Below are positions 20,963 to 31,714 of a stretch of 64,000 bases of DNA, in pieces. The notes under the pieces are model-generated. The model was given only the letters and a program-made list of their open reading frames with translations. It had not been told where the DNA came from and searched no databases. Every line of letters begins with the position of its first letter. Position 1 is the first letter of the stretch. Both the position numbers and the translations under genes were made by a program. Origin of the DNA: Euborellia annulipes (Eukaryota; Arthropoda; Insecta; Dermaptera; Anisolabididae); NCBI GenBank assembly GCA_023213315.1, contig JAKCPI010010650.1, forward strand, positions 1-64,000. Direction: 5' to 3'.

Positions 20963-21195
20963 AACTTTATTATTTTTTTTATTTAACACTCACAGTCACA
21001 TTAATACAGTCTTTTCGGCAACTTAGGCCATTTAAGACTTTGAAGTATTTATATATAATGGGATCCAGGCATTTATTTAACTATCTTGTTTCTTATTTAA
21101 GTCATTCGATAACCAAATAAGGCCTGGGATCCGAACCCTCGACCCTTAGTATACAAGACAGGCGCGCTACCAACTACACCAAGCCCGAGGGCACT
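20963..21195 (-). mobile_element. SINE family 1, full-length copy with tRNA-like head
   Basis: On the minus strand it starts with a tRNA-like head: A-box-like TGGTGTAGTTGGTAGCGC and B box GGGTTCGGATCCC. The body contains AAATGGCCTAAGTTGCCG and the end is A-rich (T run at 20968-20982 on the plus strand). About 230 bp. Other copies: 4595-4789, 37555-37800, 59675-61070 (split). Confidence 0.78.
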
Positions 21196-21913
21196 GTTAA
21201 CTTAATTACATATTCTAAATTTGAAACAAGAAATTCCCCATTATATCTCTACTCAAGGTTCCAAAGATAATGCACTGAGTGAGGGAAAGGGGATATAAGG
21301 GGGGGGGGGAAAAGGGTCCCCCCCCCCCCCAAAAAAACTGCCTACTGGTGAGGGTATCCACTAGGCCGTGTTTCTATTTATTCGTACTTTCAGGTTTAGT
21401 TCTAAGGCTTGTAGACTTGTTACTGATTTTATGATATTTGGAAGGTGGGAAGAGGGGGGGAGGAGGGGCGTAACCGATAATCTCGTTGTCATTGCCCCTA
21501 CGCCTATACTCTTTCCACACACCGACACTTTGCGTCCCGTATTCATTCATTCCCTTATTGAAATTGAACTCTCCATTCAAGATTTGAGTAAGAAAAAGAA
21601 TTTTCAATTTATATTAATTAAAAGCAAAAATAAAACAAACTATAACTAGGCCTAATAAATAAAAATAATAATTTTGATTTACAAATTATTATTTTTATTT
21701 AACTACATTTAATTTGATTTTTTTTTTTTTAATAGGCCTATAAGAAATGCATAATTTATAAGAATAGCGATTTCCGGGGTTTGAAAGAATGACCAGAATC
21801 TATTCAGGAGTCGTTTCGACATTTTCTGCCTTTTAAAATTGTTTCAAACAAATTTAACAACTCAATAAAGAAAGCTTTTTGACATTTATTAGCAGACAGG
21901 AAAAAAAAGATTT

Positions 21914-22643
21914 ATGCCGGGTTGCAAGAACGTGTTTAACGGTTCGTTAAACGCTTTTGGTGGTTTAAACCTTCCGCTAAATAATTTTGGGTTGCAAGAA
22001 CGTATTTAAAGGTGATTGGTTCGTAAAAGCTGTATTTAAACTAAATGTTGAAATTCGGAGGTTTAAACTATAAAGTATCCACTAACCTGATTTGTTTCAT
22101 TGAAATAAAAAAGAATTTAGTAACTATATTATCCCGGGAGAGAGGTGAGATATAAATACATTAATTTAATTGAGTTTTCTTTAGTTTCTGAAACGTATTA
22201 AGCGATATTATTAATTATTATCTAATGAAGAGAAAAAGTGAGGTTATAGTATATCCCCAGTTTCTTTATAATTTAATATCTGACAGTCAGAGCAACCAAC
22301 GTACAATATTTAAACATTTTTTTGTTTTGTAACCTAATATTAATAATTAAAATTTAAAGAATACAAATATAATTACTATTTTAATTTCTTTTATAATTTT
22401 GGTACTATTATAAATTATACAATTTGACAATGCGCCCTTGCGGCCAAATGGCCAACTACATAGAAAGCTGTCATTTTCGGTGGCCCAATCGTTTTGCATC
22501 TATCATATATATCTTAACAGTAGGGAATAGTTAACGTGTCCTTTAAAGTTGCTTTAGCAACAGCCTATAATTTTAAAGGCCAAAGCGATGTTTACTAACA
22601 GACTGTTAGATATTTATGGAACTGTTTTCTTGCAACCTGGCAT
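21914..22643. mobile_element. MITE family C, copy 1
   Basis: Terminal inverted repeats ATGCCGGGTTGCAAGAACG and TTCTTGCAACCTGGCAT bound about 730 bp without coding capacity. Two more copies lie at 30637-31392 (same orientation) and 54393-55109 (inverted), all inside introns of the same gene. Confidence 0.8.
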
Positions 22644-23404
22644 AAGTCTAATTATACAGATAAATCGTATAATCGAAAATCAACAGATTCTTCATTTATT
22701 GGCAAAATAATACATGGAGTACTGGAACTTGTGGCACCAAAGAAAATATAGTCTAGAGGACACTGTAATTGCGAGAGCTAAATTTTATATTTTTTTTTTA
22801 ATACTCATTGGAGTAGTCACAAGGGGCTCTTCGACTTTGGTACTCACTTTATATTAAAATTCATTCTTATTGGACTTATGGCTTTTTCAAACCCCAGAAA
22901 ACTCTGTACTTCAGGCTATCCTAATCTAAAGTATTTTTAAAATTGTAATTCTAACCTAAAATTATACAAGAAGAAAAAACGTTTTGTTTTCTAAATCTAA
23001 TATTTTCAATAATGACCGAAAAAAGGAAAAAAATCTTTCTAAAGATTCTTTTAAATATAATTATTCTAACGCTAATCATCTGTGCCGTAACGAGAGTATG
23101 ACGTAAATGCCCAACCTACGCCTCCTTATAAGCCAATAATCGCCGTTCTAGATTGGAATGCGTGTTTGTTTTGTAATGAGAATTTATAATTTCCTTGCAA
23201 GTTTTAAAAACCCAGGTGCACCCGGGGCAAGTGTCTCTTTCGTCACGCCCTCATTACGGCATATGCTAGTATAAGATTATTTATTCTGCATTTAAAAATA
23301 TTAATAGGCTTCACAAATTGAATTAATTTATTTAATAATAATAATTATCCGTATAAAATAAATAAAATTGAATATTGAATTTCATTGTGAGATTAATATT
23401 AATT

Positions 23405-23515
23405 AGGGTCCGACCGAAACAAGATTTTCAGCCGAAACCGAAACCGAATATTCGGCCTCAACCTTAGTTTCGGCCGAAACCGTAACCGAAACCGAATATT
23501 CGGTCGGTTCCTAAT
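23405..23515. repeat. TTCGG-rich transposon-end fragment
   Basis: Dense repeats of CCGAAAC and TTCGG, starting GGGTCCGACCGAAAC and ending CGGTCGGTTCC, as in some hAT-like element ends. No element body assigned. Confidence 0.4.
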
Positions 23516-24326
23516 ATTAATTTTAAGTTTATATATCGAGTTATCTCTTAAATTACTTGAAGGATTTTAATGATATATTTTTTTTTTTAATAAATATAAA
23601 TAATTCAGAAATTCTAAATGTTCTTTAAATGCAGACTAAATAATTTTGTATTTATGTGGAATATTTTAATTCATAGCAGAAATGGATGGAGAAAAAATTA
23701 AATTTTCTATTCTGAGTAACTCCTAATTTCTCTTTCTATTTCTATCATCGTTTATGGTAAAGAAATTATTCACTTGCGTCAATGAGGAACTTGACATATA
23801 ATAATTGAAATGATTTTAATACCGTAAATAAATAAATAAATAGCTCTCATCAAGGGTAAAGAGAAGGAGAAATTCCTTCAAATATATAAAATAAAAGCTG
23901 TACAAATAGAACAAATTTGTATTTGAGTATTTCACGAAATAATTGATCAGCGAGACTCTCTGGTATGTCGATAGTCAAGATCCTCATTCAGGCACATATC
24001 CAATAAAAAAAAAAGAAAAAATTGCATTCCATCTTTGATTTTCTTTAATTTCCATACCTTCTCTCCAAAATTTTCTCTCCTTAACTTGAATAAAATTATA
24101 TTAAAGAAGAACAAAATAAAAACATTTTCACTTTCTCCCTTCTTATCAGAGAATTCTTTTATAACTCGAATGCGAAGCAGAAATGAAAATTTGTTTAAGG
24201 CATAGTCACTTCAATTTTACTCTTGAAGCTCGTTGGTTGGCGAATTCTTTGAATGCATTGTATTTCGATGTGTGCAAATGAAGAAAGAAAACAACAAAAA
24301 GAGAGCTAACTTTATTAAGATGGGAT

Positions 24327-24925
24327 CGAAACGTTAAAGGGGTTCAGGTGCGGCGTCTAAACGTACTTAAAAAAAAAACTAGATTATTATAAGGAATTTT
24401 TCAATGCGGTTTTCTTTTTAAATGAATTAAATTCATAAGAGATTATTGGGACATCGAGCTATAATTTTTTTGTTATCAAGCAAATACCAAAAAACAATCT
24501 GTCCCAATAATTTTTAATTTTTTTTTAAATTTAAAAATGAATTTATTGTTATTATTAATCACATATTAATTAAGAAATGTTTAAAATAAGCTTAGATGAT
24601 TTATTTAAAAAATCAACTGTCAAATTAGTTCAGCATTCTTGCAATAGATGGCAGGCTAGTCTAACAGCTGATCCCCTTTTGGCCTATATTTATATATTTT
24701 TATGCTTTTATAAAAGATACATAATATATAATAACATTTATAAAGTATTTATTGTTAAAAGATCAATGAAAATCAACCAAATGCATTAAATATTATTAGC
24801 TACCATTCTGACATCTCTTGGCAAATTTTTGAATTACTTGATTTTTTGGGCATACTTTTTATGAGACAACGCCATCTTTTGGGAAAAGCATGCGTAACAC
24901 CTTCGCTTCTATTCCGCTTTAATCC
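24327..24925 (-). mobile_element. TTAA-flanked MITE, family A, copy 2
   Basis: Reverse complement of 6480-7076, from GCGTCTAAACGTACTTAAAA near 24353 to CATGCGTAACACCTTCGCTT near 24890. Edges have drifted. Confidence 0.65.
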
Positions 24926-25262
24926 TTTCTCTTTTGTTCTTTCTTCATTTGCACATTATCATAAAATGTGAAAAAGGGAAGAGGAGACGAGTGACTGGCG
25001 AGAAAACCAGTAACGACCCTCTTATTGTTTTCAGTGCAACAGCTGCCGAGGGATAATAAAGAAATACAAATTGATTATTAACTTATAATTAGTATCCAAA
25101 ATGGCGGCGAAGAACAATTCTTTTAAAAATATAATTTGAGAAGTTCATTTCAAGATGAAGGCACAAAGAGTTTATCACATTTGTGTGTTGTGGCAAGTTT
25201 ATAATGAATAAACACACTTTGTGTAGGTCGAAGAAGAAGAAGAAGGTCGAAACGTCGCCTAC

Positions 25263-25386
25263 CTGAGGACGTAACGAAGTGGAATCCAGAGTGGCGACAC
25301 TCAATGTGGTGGCTGTCGGGGGCTGATCAGGCGAGTCCATTGGACTTGTCACTGGAGTGCCGCCTCTTGTCGTGTTCAAATGTAAT
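25263..25386 (-). CDS. RhoGEF exon 13: Ser/Thr/Pro-rich linker
   Basis: Bounded by TGATTACAG and CCTCAG|GTAGGC. Phase links to exon 12 (ATA codon split). Encodes LHLNTTRGGTPVTSPMDSPD and a Thr-rich tail: a disordered linker after PH. Confidence 0.83.
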
Positions 25387-26509
25387 CTGTAATCAATTTA
25401 AAGGATTCACATCAAGGGCGCCTTGCCATTTACTAATCAGTGCCGCAATATTGCAGTCAACTCGTTTCAGGTAATTTAATAGCAGAAACCTGCCAACTGC
25501 GAATTTAACATGTCTGACATAACCTATAATAAAGTAAACTTAATCTGACAGCGAACGCCAAATATAAACTTGCTAGGTCAATATGGCATTAATTTTCAAC
25601 ATCCATGATGAAATCTATATTTTTTTTTTTTTTAAGGTCCTTTCCCTTAAGGCTTTTAATCCCTCCCATTTCTTTTTTAATATTTTTATATAAAAAAAAA
25701 AAAAAAATTTTTTTTGGGGGGGGGGGGGGGGGCGGGGGGGATGAAATCTATATTTATAATGAAGGATTGTAGATTGGCTGCTTGGTCTTAAAATATAACC
25801 TTACAAGGCCAAAATGGGACGCTTTCAAACGCCCAAAATATCGAACAAAATTGGATCGGTTCGCTGGAAGCGACTATACGTTGCGATTAGCGCGAATGAA
25901 ACTCTCCTAGTGGACGAGGGCTGATTTGCCAATAAGTGTTTGGATTATTCGCGCGTTTCCGTCGTATTCGCGCGAACTAAATTTCGCAGCTTTCTGCTTC
26001 CAGTGGACGCCAGGCCTAACTGGGAATGAAACTTTTATTTATTTGAGGGAAAAGCCTTTAAATAGTGCATAAAAACCCTAAATAGCCTACAAAAAAAAAA
26101 CATTCCCTGGTTATTTACCCCTGGAGCATCGTGCATATAGACACGCTCCAGCCCCATTACCGGTATCTGGCGCAAATGGCCATCAACCCGGCTCCAATGT
26201 TTGAGGCCCTTCACCTCTCTACACCCCAAAAATCAGTCCCTCTCAGATCGATATCACATATCATCTCTGGGAAGGGGAAAAAAAATATTTACCCCCTAAT
26301 TCATTAAACCTTAAACAACGTTTTAAGACGATTTAAAAAGCATTTTAGCAAAATCCTAATTCATAAACGTAATGTATTTATAAAATTCAATGCTCTGAGG
26401 AAATTTTCCTCTTAGAGCAAAACAAAAAATAAATACAATGTGCTGACGTATTATGTTTTACAATATTAAATACATACATAGTTCCTCATCCTGGCTGGAC
26501 CTGAAGGTT

Positions 26510-26740
26510 AGGATAGGTTAGGTTGAAGTGGTCGTTCCCAGAGAGGGAACACACACTTAAGCCAATTAGGCCCTTTGTGATACCACGGTGGAGCTATGCC
26601 CCTACCTACCCTAAGAGGAGACTTCGGCAGGATGTTTGAATTATTTGCGGCAAGCTGGATTCGAACCCGAGCCGTGTTGAGACTTCGGACTCCGTAATCC
26701 TCAGCTTAGCCATTGCCTCCTCAAGGCTGGATCTGAAGGT
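26510..26740 (-). mobile_element. SINE family 2, better-preserved copy
   Basis: The minus strand has an A-box-like TGGCTAAGCTGAGG and a B box CGGGTTCGAATCCAGC, i.e. a tRNA-derived promoter. The body contains CTCTTAGGGTAGGTAGGGGC and GGGAACGACCACTTC. It ends near a TTAGGTTAGG patch. Confidence 0.65.
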
Positions 26741-26748
26741 GAAGATAT

Positions 26749-27365
26749 TTGGAGAAACTCGGATATTCAAAGTTCCAAAGTCTCGCAGCCATGACTAAAA
26801 ATGATTTGGCAAAAACTGCGCAATATGTACAGTATATGCCAACTATCAGTCCTCAGTGGCCGACCACAAACATTTACTCTAAGCCTGAATCTTCTATAAA
26901 GATATTCAGGATGACCCTCCTTGAACAGTTGATAAATAGAGCATCCGAAAACAAGCTGAAGCCCTTAGCCATTCATTATTTTCATAAAAAGGGAAGATAT
27001 GAACTCTTCTGGGTACATCATACCGGTAGACAAAACGAATGCACGCATTAAAGAGACAACCAGAAAGAGTCCCAGTCACAAGACATCCATAATCAAAATG
27101 TGGAATTATCAAGATGAATTCTCACAGATGCAGGGTAAAAGTTGTTTAATCCTGACCATAGGATGCAAGGCCGCAAACGCCTTCCTACTTGTAGCCATCA
27201 CCTGATCTCTCCAAGAGAATGAATGACCTATCAAAGATAACACCCGTTTTTAGCATTTGAGGTACCCCATTTACCTCTACCCTAGGAATATTACCTCTAA
27301 GTAGTCTCTCCACATAAAGTGGAGACCCTATCAATAAAACCTTGGTCTCTAAGCCTAAAATCTAG
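26749..27365 (-). pseudogene. Non-LTR retrotransposon (LINE) reverse-transcriptase fragment, copy 1
   Basis: The minus strand encodes pieces typical of the C-terminal RT region of Jockey/CR1-like LINEs: the IIPHFDYGCLVTGTL motif, NACIRFVYRYDVPRRVHIFP and, at the far end, a remnant around AARLWNS. Several frame breaks. The same sequence in the opposite orientation is at about 56130-57830. Confidence 0.72.
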
Positions 27366-27557
27366 AATAAATCCCTGTTTAAATTAAAATGCCGAGACCC
27401 CTTGAATAGAAAGTTTACTAAATAGGCATTATCGTTTAACAGTTGATTAATTAAAAGGCTTTTCAAATGCTCTTTTATGAATTAGGCGGCAGGAATGTCA
27501 ATCATCCCAACTTGGTCTCAATAAGTTGAAATGAACTGTAGTTTGATTTCGACTTAC

Positions 27558-27738
27558 ATTTGCCTTTGTAGAAGGTTCTGCCAGACAGCTTTGAGTTCAG
27601 GTGAAGGGGCTCTAAGAGCCACCGTCCTTCGTTTGTGATTCCTTCTGGGATGCCTCCCCAATTCTGGACCACAACCAGCAGCAGCTGGACTTGCATTCCC
27701 ATTCGTATCGCCGTCCATTAATAATCGAAATTCCGTTG
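27558..27738 (-). CDS. RhoGEF exon 12: PH domain, C-terminal strand and helix
   Basis: Bounded by CTGATTTCAG and CAAAT|GTAAGT. TEFRLLMDGD is a PH strand. An inserted Gly/Ala/Arg-rich loop (GNASPAAAGCGPELGRHPRR) precedes the terminal PH helix APSPELKAVWQNLLQRQ. Ends with two bases carried over. Confidence 0.88.
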
Positions 27739-27813
27739 CTGAAATCAGAGTAAAAAATGATGAGAATTGTTATGTTGATGATGATGATGATGATGATTGG
27801 CGAACACACAAAC

Positions 27814-28024
27814 CTCTTTTTCGGACATTAAAAGACGCCTGTGTGACAGCGAGAAGGGATAATGGCTCCTCTGTGATGAAAAGAACCCGATCACGGCTGA
27901 CTTTAGCCAGGAGTAAAAGATCGGTGAAGAGGAGAGCCCAAAAGGGCCGAACAGCACGCCCGTCGACACGTGCCAGGTCACCTCCGAAAAGCCAACGACG
28001 GCCAGGCGCCGTCAAAACAAATGG
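27814..28024 (-). CDS. RhoGEF exon 11: PH domain, first part
   Basis: Bounded by ATTTTGCAG and AAGAG|GTTTGT. Encodes PFVLTAPGRRWLFGGDLARV and RPFWALLFTDLLLLAKVSRD. The alternating strands and the WLFGGDL / FTDLLL pattern are those of a PH domain paired with DH. The donor +3 to +6 (TTGT) is weaker than the others. Ends with one base carried over. Confidence 0.9.
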
Positions 28025-28047
28025 CTGCAAAATATCAAACATGTTAA

Positions 28048-28309
28048 AAGCTTTTATTTCATATTTTTGAATGTTTTTCTAGGATTGACGATATTGTTTT
28101 ATTTTTATTTAGTGAATAATATAATCAAAATAATTAATAAATGAAATTCAAAAATTAAATATGGTAAACTAACCTACAACTGTCATTTCATTTGTGAGTG
28201 CATTTATTATTTTCTTTAATTAATTAATATCAGATAATTAAATTCAGTTTGATTTGATTTTTTTCTGTTAAGGAACTAAACACATGGAAAATTAATTTTA
28301 GAATATATA
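28048..28309. repeat. Duplicated AT-rich segment (copy carrying mariner)
   Basis: About 260 bp (from TTTATTTCATATTTTTGAATG) is repeated at 45477-45722. After the mariner at 28310-29147 the match resumes with CCGAAAAGTGGAATCTGG at about 29154. Confidence 0.75.
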
Positions 28310-29147
28310 CCACTGGGATCAAAAAATAAGGTGAAATTGTCATTTAAAACTCCCGGGCATTAGGAAGGCAGGTAAATTTTTTTTCCTAGGTTGGTAGGAC
28401 TCTCCAAGCGTCTGTTTGTCAAAAGGTTTAATTATCTCTGAGTTACACGTGTTTTTGTAAACACAACTAAAAGTGAATTTTTTGATTTTAACAATGGGTG
28501 ATTTTGGCGAGCAAAGAACTTGCATCAAATTTTGTTTGCAGAACGAATATTCTTGTGCGGACACGTTAAAATGTTGAGGAAGGCCTTTGGTGATCAAACT
28601 ATGGCACAATAAAACCGAAAAGACCACGGCAAAGTCATTTTGAAAGTTTTCTTTGATTATCGTAGTGTAGTGCACTATGAATTCCTTCCGCCGGGCCAAA
28701 CTGTCAACAAAGAATATTATTTGAGCGTTATGCGTCGTTTGCGTGAAGCTATTCATCTGAAACGGCCGGAATTATGGGTGAACAACTCTTGGTTCTTTCA
28801 TCACGATAATGCACCATGCGTTGGTTGGTTCTTCGCAACTTTTTTGTAAAAAAACTCGACTCATATCGTTCCGCAACCACCGTATTCGCCTGATTTGGCT
28901 CTGTATTTAGCAAACTCAAAAGGCCAATACGGGGACGCCATTTTGACACGATTGAGGAGATACGAAGAAGATCTTGAAGGCTATACCGGAAAAAGACTTT
29001 TCCGACTGTTTTGAGGACTGGAAAAACTTGGAAAAAGTGAGTTTTATCGGATGGGGATTACTTTGAAGAGCATGAAATTGATTTGAAAGAATAAATAAAG
29101 AATTTACATTTTATAAACAAATTCACCTTACTTTTTGATCACAGTGG
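28310..29147 (+). mobile_element. mariner-type transposon, internally deleted
   Basis: Terminal inverted repeats (left CCACTGGGATCAAAAAATAA; right, inverted, ending TTTTTGATCACAGTGG) are flanked by TA on both sides. Plus-strand frames encode an N-terminal piece (FGEQRTCIKFCLQNEYS) joined to a catalytic-domain piece with HHDNAPC and, after a frame break, PPYSPDLAL, which belong to the mariner DDD transposase. The middle of the gene is missing and stops are present, so it is inactive. Confidence 0.85.
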
Positions 29148-29261
29148 TATGACCCGAAAAGTGGAATCTGGCAAAATATCTACTATATGAAGCCTCAGAA
29201 TTAAAAAAAAAATTCAAAAGTAATGTTTGTTTTAATTTCTATATTATAAAAATGTTGTAAA

Positions 29262-30049
29262 TTAAGGTTGTTCGGACATTAAAGCACTTTGTTAGATTAA
29301 AAGCTAATTTTTTAATATGTTATTAATCACTATCAAATACGTTTAAAATAAAATTTTGAAGCAGATCTGACGCAGGGTTATCGTGTAATTAATTTTTTAA
29401 AAATTGAAATTTAACATGTAGTCTATGGGGAATGTCGACGAAACGCACACATATCGAATTATATAGCCACCTCTGCAATAGATACAAAAACAAAAAACTT
29501 ACATTTTATCAATTCGACTTCCGAGGAATACGTTAAACATAAAATCAAAAGTTTCTGCCGACCGCTTTTAAAGATATTTTAACAAGAAAGTCAAAAAAAT
29601 TCTCCAAAATGACAGTCGCCAATATTTAAAAATGAGACTCAGACCAGTCTGGCAACGTCGCATAAAATAATTGTCTTTTCTCGCTGTCAGTTACATTTTT
29701 TTTTCCATTTTACGATATTTTTTCTCGCAAATCGTCCATTGTGTTTAAACTGATTTGCATTAAACATTGTAATATATTAAATAAAATAAAATTTAAGGCG
29801 TTTAAGATTTAAAATAGATAGCTGATGAATGCAATGTTGCCAGTTCTATATTACGTGAAATACTGCTCAAGTCAAAAGTCATTCATTTATTATTTTTGGT
29901 AATTAAATTATTAACTTAATCCAATTATAAACTATGATAGGTCACGACTAAATTATAATAAGGAATTTTGGCATTCAAATTTTTAATTTTATTTAAAAAA
30001 AAATTTAGATTCTATTATGACTTACGATGTACTATCCGAACAACCTTAA
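29262..30049. mobile_element. TTAA-flanked MITE, family D, copy 1
   Basis: TTAAGGTTGTTCGGA at the left and TCCGAACAACCTTAA at the right. TTAA at both ends suggests piggyBac-type transposition. No coding capacity. A half copy, inverted, is at 62029-62500. Confidence 0.78.
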
Positions 30050-30109
30050 AGCAGAGAAGCTTATTATTATTATTATTATTGAGAAAAAGAAAAGGGTGTC
30101 TGTTTGTAC

Positions 30110-30223
30110 CTTGCATCGTGTGAAGACAAGTCTACTCTCTAAATCCTGTAAGGAGAGTAGAGGTCGCCCTTCACCTTCCGGTTCCATTAAACCTGAACTT
30201 GCAGTTGCATCTCGATACGCCAA
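30110..30223 (-). CDS. RhoGEF exon 10: DH-PH linker
   Basis: Acceptor TTTGTAG after a pyrimidine run, donor TGCAAG|GTACAA; 38 codons. Encodes AYRDATASSGLMEPEGEGRP then LLSLQDLESRLVFTRCK, the end of DH and first strand of PH. Confidence 0.88.
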
Positions 30224-30291
30224 CTACAAAAAAAAAAAAATTTTATTATCAATTTAAAAAAACAAAACGAGAAAGAGATTGCTGAAGTTAC

Positions 30292-30393
30292 TTGAAGTTC
30301 TTGTACTGCTTTAGCAAGTGCTGCGTGCTCTTCATCGCCCATTCGTGTTGAATGTAAAATTGTTTGTAACAATTTTAACGTTTCTCGATAGTG
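30292..30393 (-). CDS. RhoGEF exon 9: DH domain, CR3 helix
   Basis: Bounded by TTTCTAG and CTTCAA|GTAACT; 34 codons. Reads HYRETLKLLQTILHSTRMGD followed by EEHAALAKAVQELQ. This is the long DH helix, but the usual P-[VL]-Q-R-[IV]-x-[RK]-Y signature has become QPLEHYRE at the exon 8/9 junction. Confidence 0.9.
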
Positions 30394-30489
30394 CTAGAAA
30401 CAAATAAACAAATTTTTGTTGTTTGATTTTTGTTTGTGTTGTGATTTAATCTACCCTATTTCATCTACACTTTTATGAAAAAGATTTTT

Positions 30490-30605
30490 AGGTGCGCGTC
30501 TCGAAAAACCGTTCAACGCCGAATGAGAAGCTGGTTACTCTAGACGGCAAGAGATGGCGTTAGTTATCCCCTTAGGGAAACAAGCGTTGAACGCCTCCCG
30601 ATTTC
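30490..30605. repeat. Fragment of the GGTGCGCGTCTCG MITE family
   Basis: AGGTGCGCGTCTCGAAAAAC and ATGGCGTTAGTTATCCCC match the end region of the element at 36448-36840 in inverted orientation. A third relative is at 46885-47100. Confidence 0.5.
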
Positions 30606-30636
30606 CATAAAGGGCAATTTAAAAAAAATAAAACTA

Positions 30637-31392
30637 ATGCCGAGTTGCAAGAACGTATTTAACGGTTCGTTAAACGCTTTTGGTGGTTTAAACCTTTCCC
30701 TAAATAATTTTGGGTTGCAAGAACGTATTGAAAGGTGATTGGTTCGTAAAAGCCGTATTTAAACTAAAGGTTGAAATTCGGAGCTTTAAACTATAAAGTA
30801 TCCACTAACCTGATTTGTTTCATTGAAATAAATAAGAATTTGGTGACTATATTATCACGCGAGAGAGGTAAGATATAAATACATTAATTGAATTGAGTTT
30901 TCTTTAGCTTCTGAAACGTATTAAGCGATATTATTAATTATTATCTAATGAAGAGAAAAAGTGAGGTTATAGTATATTCCCAGGTTTCTTTATAATTTAA
31001 CATCTGAAAGTCAGATCAACCAACTTATTTATTATTTTTATTTTACGATATTTAAATATTTAAACATTTTTTGTTTTGTAACCTAATATTAACAATTAAA
31101 ATTTAAAGAATACAAATATAATTACTATTTTTATTTCTTTTATAATTTTGGTACTATTATAAATTATACAGGATTTGCCAATGCGCCCTTGCGGTCAAAT
31201 GGCCAACTACATAGAAAGCTGTCATTTTCGGGGGCCCAATCGTTTTGCATCTATCTATTTATCTTAAAAGTAGGGAATAGTTAACGGGTCCTTTAAAGTT
31301 GCTTTAGCAACAGCCTATAATTTTAAAGGCCAAAGCGATGTTTACTAACAGACTGTTAGATATTTATAGAACTGTTTTCTTGCAACCCGGCA
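30637..31392. mobile_element. MITE family C, copy 2
   Basis: Starts ATGCCGAGTTGCAAGAACG, ends TTCTTGCAACCCGGCA. Fills most of the intron between exons 8 and 9. Confidence 0.8.
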
Positions 31393-31546
31393 CCTATTGT
31401 CCCCGTTTTCTCAACTTTTATTTCCCGGGGGCCTGGCGGTCACCACAATCGTTGCAGTTAAGCAATGCCAATCGCGGCGAAAGCTCGGGATTTGTTGTGA
31501 CCAAGAGGACATAAAGAGACTATATTTGCAATTGCAAATTTGTTAC

Positions 31547-31714
31547 CTCAAGTGGTTGATGCAAGAGGATCGTTAAATCGGGTCTCCTTCTAGGCACTGG
31601 CGGTTCCACAGCCATACGCATAAATTCACTATTTTTCGCCTTCTCAGCTAGAAGACAATCCGCTCGTTTCAGGCCAGAAATATAACGACGATACGCATTG
31701 CATAAAGATGCCAC
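31547..31714 (-). CDS. RhoGEF exon 8: DH domain, middle
   Basis: Bounded by CTTTTTCAG and CTTGAG|GTAACA; 56 codons, phase 0. Encodes NAYRRYISGLKRADCLLAEK, the CR2 region, and RRPDLTILLHQPLE, the start of the CR3 helix that forms the GTPase-binding face. Confidence 0.9.

Larger units (their letters stand above)
19597..25262. other. Intron between exons 13 and 14 (5.7 kb)
   Basis: Holds the Tigger remnant, a SINE, MITE family C, the TTCGG patch and MITE family A. A G/C homopolymer stretch at 21300-21330 may be an element junction. The rest (20547-20962, 21196-21913, 22644-24326) is AT-rich with no supported gene. Confidence 0.4.
25387..27557. other. Intron between exons 12 and 13
   Basis: Contains homopolymer tracts at 25617-25740 (T run, A run, then a long G run), SINE family 2 and the LINE fragment. 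The part 25741-26509 shows no gene. Confidence 0.4.
28025..30109. other. Intron between exons 10 and 11
   Basis: Almost completely made of the duplicated segment, the mariner and the TTAA MITE. The MITE's right end lies only about 60 bp from exon 10, separated by a TTA microsatellite (30060-30080). Confidence 0.5.

Noticed and set aside
21128..21180. tRNA gene on the minus strand
   Set aside because: A and B boxes are present, but the cloverleaf is not complete and the sequence continues into a SINE body with a poly-A tail, found in other copies.
24326..24345. GATCGAAACGTT as another hammerhead
   Set aside because: Only the GAAACGT piece is present; no CTGANGA core or stem II upstream.
27770..28070. 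Basic plus-strand frame (RSKRSVKRRAQKGR) opposite the PH exon
   Set aside because: Antisense shadow of exon 11, which has splice sites and a clear PH domain.
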